DNA of 64,000 bases, taken from NCBI GenBank assembly GCA_034436555.1, contig DAOTUU010000007.1:48650-112649 (forward strand). Direction: 5' to 3'. Origin of the DNA: JAFMJV01 sp034436555 (lineage in GTDB: Bacteria; Chloroflexota; Limnocylindria; Limnocylindrales; CSP1-4). The first letter of the stretch is position 1, and each line of letters begins with the position of its first letter. The notes beneath the pieces are model-generated. The model was not told the origin of the DNA. It worked only from the letters and a program-made list of their open reading frames with translations, and did no database searches. Shown in pieces: positions 59,148 through 64,000 of the stretch. A program made the position numbers and the translations under genes.

Positions 59148-59175
59148 CTCGACCCCGGGGGAGACCGGGGTCGAG
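59148..59175 (+). terminator. Terminator hairpin of the imu operon
   Basis: CTCGACCCCGG (59148-59158) pairs perfectly with CCGGGGTCGAG (59165-59175), 6-nt loop, 10 nt after the DUF6504-like stop. Confidence 0.75.
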
Positions 59176-59359
59176 CGGCGGTGGGGGGTCAGGCCGTCGG
59201 AGGAGGGTTCCCGGGCGGCCGACACAGCGACGGAGACGGCGTCACGTCCCGAGAATCGCCGGGACATCCATGAGACGCACGGCACCCACAGGGTGTGACG
59301 CGACCGAGAACGATTCCCGCGGCAGGTCGCCGGCCCGCTGGGGATGGTCGCGGGGACGG

Positions 59360-59479
59360 CTACTGGAGCGTCTGGATGCCCTCGGGCGGGATCGCGCCGA
59401 TCACGAACACCACGATGAGGCCCACCAGGAACAGCACCAGGGCGGCCGCGCTCAGGATCTCGGATCGCTTGGGATGCAT
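59360..59479 (-). CDS. Small membrane protein (39 aa) after the HerA-like gene
   Basis: ATG 59479 to stop at 59360: MHPKRSEILSAAALVLFLVGLIVVFVIGAI followed by PPEGIQTLQ. One hydrophobic helix (about 9-30) preceded by a positive start. It lies 21 nt after the HerA-like stop on the same strand, and third positions are G/C. No strong ribosome binding site, so translational coupling is likely. Function unknown. Confidence 0.55.
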   Translation of the reverse strand: MHPKRSEILSAAALVLFLVGLIVVFVIGAIPPEGIQTLQ

Positions 59480-59500
59480 CGCCTGGAAGGATACCCCTTC

Positions 59501-61207
59501 CTACTTGCCGAAGAGCGTCCCGAACACCGAGCGGATGATGCTCTCGGCGGGATCCTCCGGCGTGGACGACCGGCGCCGCGAGCCGCCCGTGGTGCGCATC
59601 GCCGCCTTCTGGGCCCGCTCGCGCGCGGCCTGCTCCTCGCGCGCCATCCGCTGCTGCTCCTTGAGCAGGTCGCGCTGGGCTTTCTCGACGGCCTTCTGTG
59701 CCTCCCGCTCCGCCCGCTGCTGGGCCTTGAGCGCCTCGCGCTGCGCGCGCAGCGCCTCGGCCTCCTTCTGTTTCTGGGCCGCCCGCAGCTCCGCGGCGCT
59801 CATTGTCGCCGCCACCGACGGGTCCACGCCCGCCGCCGCGGCCGCCGCGTTCCGGGCGGACTCCATCTGCCGCCCGATGATCTCGTGGGCGCTCTCCCGG
59901 TCCACGGCCGTGCCGTACTTGGCGCCCAGCATGCCGGTGGCGATGCGCGCCTGGAGTTCCTCGGCGGGGATGGCCCCCATGAGCGAATCCGGCGGCAGCA
60001 GCCGGGTCGCCGCGAGCGGCGTGGGGATGCCCTTGGGGGAGAGGACCGTGACCAGCGCCTCGCCGATGCCCAGGGAGGTGATCGTCTCCTCCACGTCGTA
60101 ATGGTCGGTCATGGGGAACGTGCGGGCGGTCTTGCGCAGGTTGTCCGCATCCTGCGGAGTGAACGCGCGCAGCGCGTGCTGGACGCGGTTACCCAGCTGG
60201 GCCAGCACCGACGGCGGCACGTCCGTGGGTGCCTGGGTGACGAAGTAGACCCCCACGCCCTTCGATCGGATGAGTCGGACCGTCAGCTCCACCTGCTGCA
60301 TCAGGACGTCGGAGGCGTCCGTGAACAGCAGGTGGGCCTCGTCGAAGAAGAAGGCCAGCTTGGGCTTGGGCAGGTCGCCCGCCTCGGGCAGCGACTGGTA
60401 CAGCTGCGCCAGCATCCACAGCATGAAGGTGCTGAACAGGCGCGGCTTGGCCATCACGTCGGACAGCTCCAGCACGCTGATGACGCCCCTGCCATCCGGG
60501 GTCACCCGCATCAGGTCGGCCACCTCGAAGGAGGGTTCGCCGAAGAAGACGTCGGCGCCCTCCTGCTCCAGCGTGATGAGCGCGCGCAGCAGCACGCCCA
60601 CCGAGGCGCTGGACATGCCGCCGTAGTCCTTGAGGATCGGCTTGCCCTCGTCGGACGCGAGGAACTTGAGGGTCGTGACCAGGTCCGGCAGGTCCAGCAG
60701 CGGCAGCTTGTTGTCGTCGCAGTACTTGAAGATGAGCGACAGGATGCTGGTCTGGGTGTCGTTGAGGTCCAGGATCTTGCCCAGCAGCACGGGGCCGAAG
60801 GAGTGGACGCTGGCGCGCACCTGGGCGCCCAGCTTCCCCGACAGCGACAGGAACTCCACCGGATGGCCCTGGGCGACGAACGGCCAGCCCATCGCGGTGG
60901 CACGCTCCACCACGTTCGGGTTGGCGGCGTCGCCCGGCATCGCCAGGCCCGTGAGGTCGCCCTTGATGTCCGCGGCGAACACGGGCACGCCCGCCGCCGA
61001 CAGCTGGCCCGCGAGCAGCTGGAGCGTCTTGGTCTTGCCGGTGCCCGTGGCGCCCGCGATGAGCCCGTGCCGGTTGACCATCGAGAGGCCCAGCGCGACC
61101 CGCAGGTCACCGGCCAGCTCGCCGCCCTTCATGGGCGCACCGAGCGTGATGGCGGGGCCCGTGAGGGCGTAGCCCTCGGTCATCTGCTGGCGGAAGGCGT
61201 CGTCCAT
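59501..61207 (-). CDS. HerA-like helicase/ATPase (DUF853)
   Basis: 568 residues. Walker A AGATGTGKTKTL (about 51-62), Walker B LAFFFDEAHLLF, arginine-finger region RLIRSKGVGVYFVTQAPTDVP, and GNRVQHALRAFTPQDADNLRKTARTF. C-terminal third is a long charged coiled coil (KQKEAEALRAQREALKAQQRAEREAQKAVEKAQRDLLKEQQRMAREEQ). HerA-type ATPases act with the nuclease NurA on DNA ends in archaea; bacterial DUF853 proteins are of unknown role. It lies between the two parts of the SOS locus but on the opposite strand, with no visible LexA box. AGGGAG is the ribosome binding site. Confidence 0.9.
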   Translation of the reverse strand: MDDAFRQQMTEGYALTGPAITLGAPMKGGELAGDLRVALGLSMVNRHGLIAGATGTGKTKTLQLLAGQLSAAGVPVFAADIKGDLTGLAMPGDAANPNVVERATAMGWPFVAQGHPVEFLSLSGKLGAQVRASVHSFGPVLLGKILDLNDTQTSILSLIFKYCDDNKLPLLDLPDLVTTLKFLASDEGKPILKDYGGMSSASVGVLLRALITLEQEGADVFFGEPSFEVADLMRVTPDGRGVISVLELSDVMAKPRLFSTFMLWMLAQLYQSLPEAGDLPKPKLAFFFDEAHLLFTDASDVLMQQVELTVRLIRSKGVGVYFVTQAPTDVPPSVLAQLGNRVQHALRAFTPQDADNLRKTARTFPMTDHYDVEETITSLGIGEALVTVLSPKGIPTPLAATRLLPPDSLMGAIPAEELQARIATGMLGAKYGTAVDRESAHEIIGRQMESARNAAAAAAGVDPSVAATMSAAELRAAQKQKEAEALRAQREALKAQQRAEREAQKAVEKAQRDLLKEQQRMAREEQAARERAQKAAMRTTGGSRRRSSTPEDPAESIIRSVFGTLFGK

Positions 61208-61298
61208 GTGCTCCCTGTCGCTCCTCTGGTCGCGTCGTCCGCGCGCCCGGCGAGGGTATCACCCAGGCCTTCGGCGCCCGTCCGGGCGGCGCTGCCGG

Positions 61299-62219
61299 TC
61301 AGTCGCCCAGCCGGGGCGGGTTCTTGGGCCGGATCAGGCCGGGGGTCACATGCGGCGCGCTCCTGTCGCGCAGCGAGAGCACGCGCAGCGGATCGATCCG
61401 CTCGCGCACCTGGGTCGGATAGTGATCCGCCTTCACCCGCTCCCTGGACACGTTCATCCAGCCGCCATCCATCCGGATCAGCTCGTAGTGGAGGTGGCAG
61501 CCGGAGGCGTTCCCGGTCTCGCCCATGTGGCCGAGCAGCTGGCCCGCCTTCACGCGCTGGCCCGCCTTGACCGTCACATCCATGAGGTGGACGTAGGCGC
61601 TCCGATACCCGTTGCCATCATCGACCACCACCACGATGGGCAGGTCAGACATGCGGCCCTTCTTCTCCAGGCGCCGATAGAACGCGTCCAGGGAGTCGTT
61701 GAAGCCCACGAACGGCCCGAACCTGCGTCCCGCGGCGAGGACGGTGCCGGCGTGCGCCGCCCACACCCGGTCGCCGCACGATGTGGTCATGTCCAGGCCC
61801 TCGTGGATGCGCTTGCCGCCCACCGACAGGAAGCCGCTGTCGCGATAGTCGAAGAAGGCGCTGATGCGCCCGGCGCGCTGGATCGGCCAGCGGTATCCCG
61901 TGAGGCGCTCGGGTCTCTTGCTGCCGTCCGCCGAGGCGGCCGGCTCCGGGGTCGTGGCGACCTGGGCGGTGGGCCGCGGAGTGGCGTGTGGCCGACGGAC
62001 CGCGGAATCCCCGACGCCGACCGGCGGATCGGTCGGGCGTGCCGCCAGGGCGGGTTCGATCGTGCCCGGTCCCTGGGCGGCGGCGAACAGGAGGGACGCG
62101 GCGATGGTGAGCAGCGTCACGAACAGCGCGGCCTGGACGGTGATCCGGGGTCGGTGTCGCCGCGGCGCCTGGAGGGGTCGGCGCGGGACCGCCTGGCGGG
62201 ATCTGGTGTCGCGCGGCAC
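61299..62219 (-). CDS. M23-family metallopeptidase
   Basis: 306 residues from GTG 62219. One N-terminal membrane helix (about 28-48; TVQAALFVTLLTIAASLLF), a Pro/Ala-rich linker, then an M23 (LytM) domain (about 105-280): HEGLDM supplies HxxxD, AYVHL and GCHLHYELIRMDGG supply the HxH. All zinc ligands are present, unlike the degenerate copy at 15847-17247. It should cleave peptidoglycan cross-bridges at the cell surface. It is divergent from dnaE2. Confidence 0.92.
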   Translation of the reverse strand: MPRDTRSRQAVPRRPLQAPRRHRPRITVQAALFVTLLTIAASLLFAAAQGPGTIEPALAARPTDPPVGVGDSAVRRPHATPRPTAQVATTPEPAASADGSKRPERLTGYRWPIQRAGRISAFFDYRDSGFLSVGGKRIHEGLDMTTSCGDRVWAAHAGTVLAAGRRFGPFVGFNDSLDAFYRRLEKKGRMSDLPIVVVVDDGNGYRSAYVHLMDVTVKAGQRVKAGQLLGHMGETGNASGCHLHYELIRMDGGWMNVSRERVKADHYPTQVRERIDPLRVLSLRDRSAPHVTPGLIRPKNPPRLGD

Positions 62220-62278
62220 CGCATATCGATACCACGGATGGGGGTCCGGCGTCGAACATCCGGGCGCTCGTGCGTGAG

Positions 62279-62299
62279 ATAGAACAGACGTTCTATCAT
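62279..62299 (+). promoter_or_regulatory. LexA (SOS) box and -10 of dnaE2
   Basis: ATAGAAC-AGAC-GTTCTAT (62279-62296) is a perfect 7+7 palindrome with the same GAAC-N4-GTTC core as the imuA box. TATCAT (62294-62299) overlaps its right arm as the -10. The ATG at 62306 is 6 nt further, so the transcript is probably leaderless. Confidence 0.92.
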
Positions 62300-62302
62300 C
62301 TC

Positions 62303-64000
62303 ATGATGTCGATGGCGTTCGCGGAGCTCCACTGCCACACGCCCTTCTCGTTCCTGGATGGCGCGTCGGAGAGCGAGGATCTGGTGGAGCGCGCGCTGGA
62401 GCTGGGCCTGACGGCCCTCGCGGCGACGGACCACCAGGGCCTCTACGGTGCGATCCGGTTCACGACCGCCGCCAGGGACGCGGGTCTCCACCCGGTCACG
62501 GGGATGGAGGTGGAGCTCCTGGATGCCGCGGTCCCGGACCCCGGGCGGATCGCGGTGCCACGCCGGCGACGGCCGCCGCGCGGGAGGTCGGGGGCGGACC
62601 CCCGGGGCGCGCCGGGACCACCCGCGTTCGGAGGAGTCTCGGATGTCGCGGGAGGAGTGCCGGGAGAGGCGGCCGGGGCGGCCCGGAAGGCCGGGGATGC
62701 CGGGGCGGCCGGGGCGGCCGGGGCGGCCCGGGACGGGATGCCGGTGCGTCCCTCCGCGGAGCGACCGCGTCTCCCCGGGCATCGAGATCCGATCCGGGAG
62801 GACCTGCGCGGCATCCGGGCCGCGGAGCTCGGACCACACCTCGTGCTGCTCGCCCGGTCGCTGGAGGGATACCGAAGCCTGTGTCGCCTGGCCAGCGGCG
62901 CACACCTGGCGGGCTCCAAGGGCGTGCCGCGCTTCACGCATGCCGGGCTCGCCGCGGAGACCGCGGGTCTCGTGGCGCTCACGGGCTGCCGCCACGGGGA
63001 GCTGTCGCGACGGCTCCTCGCGGGCGACCGGGAGGGTGCTCGGGCGGCCGCCCGGCGCCTCCGCGAGCTGTATGGGGAGGCGCTCCACGTGGAGCTCCAG
63101 CACCATCTCCTGCCGGATGACGACTGGCTCGTGGCGGAGCTGGCGCGCCTCGCGGAGGAGCTGTCGCTGCCCACGGTCGTCACGAACGACGCCCACTATG
63201 CCCGCCCGGAGGATCGCGAGCTCCAGGATGTGCTCGTGTGCATCCGCCACGGGCGCACCCTGGAGGACAGCGCCCATCTGCGCCGGCCCAACGGCCAGTA
63301 CCACCTCAAGGGGGCCCAGGAGCTGCTGGCGCTGCCGCCGGCGCTGCCGGGCGCGGACCCGCTGGTGCGACGGGCATGGCGAGAGGGGATCGCCCGGAGC
63401 GTGGAGGTCGCCGCGTCGTGCCGGGTGGATCTGGAATTCGAGCGGTATCGCTTTCCCGGATTCGCCGTGCCGCCCGGGGAGACGCCCTTCAGCGAGCTTG
63501 CCCGGCTGAGCCACGAGGGCGCCCGTCAGCGCTACCACCCGCTCACGCCGCGTGTCCTGAAGCAGCTCGCCCACGAGCTGGACGTCGTCGAGCGGACCGG
63601 TCTCGCGGAGTTCTTCCTCATCTGCTGGGACCTGATGCGCTTCTGCAGGGAGCGGGGCATCCCGGCTCAGGGACGCGGCAGCGCGGGCGACTCGATCGTG
63701 GCGTACGTGCTGGGCATCACCCGCGTGGATCCCATCCGCCACGAGCTGCTGTTCGAGCGGTTCATCAACGAGGGGCGCACCAGCTACCCGGACGTGGATA
63801 TCGACTTCGCCTCGTCGCGTCGCGAGGAGGTCATCCGGTACGTCTACGAGCGATACGGCGCGGAGCACACCGGGATGGTCTGCAACGTGGTCACGTACCG
63901 GGCGCGCTCTGCCGTGCGGGAGGTGGGGGTGGCCCTGGGCTTTCCTCGTCCGCTCGTGGACCGCGTGGCGAAGGCGCGCGAGACGTACGACTCGGTGATG
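62303..64000 (+). CDS. dnaE2: Error-prone DNA polymerase DnaE2, C-terminally cut by window end
   Basis: At least 566 residues; the 3' end lies outside. The start could be ATG 62303, 62306 or 62312. PHP domain: ELHCHTPFSFLDGASESEDLVE (residues 8-29) and TDHQGLYGAIRF. A Pro/Arg/Gly/Ala-rich insert (about residues 80-155) sits in the PHP domain. Then GPHLVLLARSLEGYRSLCRLAS and VVTNDAHYARPEDRELQDVL. The polymerase core shows GIPAQGRGSAGDSIVAYVLGIT and SYPDVDIDFASSRREEVI, with the catalytic Asp pair in PDVDIDF. It is the translesion polymerase partner of ImuA/ImuB, here transcribed separately from its own LexA box. Confidence 0.93.
   Translation, partial: MMSMAFAELHCHTPFSFLDGASESEDLVERALELGLTALAATDHQGLYGAIRFTTAARDAGLHPVTGMEVELLDAAVPDPGRIAVPRRRRPPRGRSGADPRGAPGPPAFGGVSDVAGGVPGEAAGAARKAGDAGAAGAAGAARDGMPVRPSAERPRLPGHRDPIREDLRGIRAAELGPHLVLLARSLEGYRSLCRLASGAHLAGSKGVPRFTHAGLAAETAGLVALTGCRHGELSRRLLAGDREGARAAARRLRELYGEALHVELQHHLLPDDDWLVAELARLAEELSLPTVVTNDAHYARPEDRELQDVLVCIRHGRTLEDSAHLRRPNGQYHLKGAQELLALPPALPGADPLVRRAWREGIARSVEVAASCRVDLEFERYRFPGFAVPPGETPFSELARLSHEGARQRYHPLTPRVLKQLAHELDVVERTGLAEFFLICWDLMRFCRERGIPAQGRGSAGDSIVAYVLGITRVDPIRHELLFERFINEGRTSYPDVDIDFASSRREEVIRYVYERYGAEHTGMVCNVVTYRARSAVREVGVALGFPRPLVDRVAKARETYDSVM

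Overview
The window is a GC-rich (about 70%) chromosomal segment from a bacterium, most likely a Chloroflexota member of the Limnocylindria type. An actinobacterium is the main alternative. The inference rests on very high GC at third codon positions, two F420-type luciferase-like oxidoreductases, a GAAC-N4-GTTC LexA box, an ADP-forming acyl-CoA synthetase fused to a GNAT domain, and many starts with a -10 hexamer only about 7 nt upstream (probable leaderless mRNAs). No rRNA, CRISPR array, prophage, transposase or plasmid gene was seen.

Layout. 1-3.3 kb: GC-rich repeats, an HTH plus PD-(D/E)XK-like protein, psuG, and a protein made of two tandem copies of one domain. 3.6-9.5 kb: a carbohydrate ABC importer (binding protein, two permeases, no ATPase), a fuconolactonase-like amidohydrolase, an unknown protein and an MtnX-like phosphatase. 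9.6-15.7 kb: a BNR-repeat protein with a MoaD/ThiS-like protein, then pyrG, a transaldolase and rho, separated by repeat-rich intergenic DNA. 15.8-20.2 kb: a secreted C39-like/M23-like protein, obg, nadD and rsfS. 20.2-25.7 kb (minus): comEA, comEC, yqeK, holA. 25.8-30.1 kb: an LLM oxidoreductase, a CGNR regulator and an arsR-sulP pair with a palindromic operator. 30.3-33.2 kb: leuS and tRNA-Ala(GGC). 33.3-37.6 kb: pxpA-pxpB-pxpC (5-oxoprolinase), a YgjP-like metalloprotease, a lipoprotein and a YrdB-like membrane protein. 37.6-41.1 kb (minus): alpha/beta hydrolase, dihydroorotase-like and LLM genes behind two overlapping palindromes. 41.2-45.8 kb: the acyl-CoA synthetase/acetyltransferase and a sulfite-oxidase-like enzyme. 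45.8-52.4 kb: secreted proteins (CSLREA/dockerin/beta-helix, SGNH, sialidase-like). 52.4-56.6 kb: asnS, small genes, tRNA-Ala(CGC), and a scar where a truncated response regulator abuts a truncated, frameshifted secreted protein. 56.6-64 kb: an SOS mutagenesis locus (imuA, imuB, DUF6504-like gene; dnaE2 with its own LexA box 3.1 kb away), interrupted by a HerA-like ATPase and an M23 peptidase.

Notable structure outside the genes: a roughly 190-bp repeat in inverted orientation near both ends of the window, a 71-bp nested palindrome and three 70-bp tandem repeats between the transaldolase gene and rho, and short in-frame tandem duplications (15-21 nt) in many genes. The best-supported system is the LexA-controlled ImuA/ImuB/DnaE2 mutasome. 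The least explained are the three-gene hydrolase/amidohydrolase/F420 operon, the BNR plus MoaD/ThiS pair and the C39/M23 fusion.
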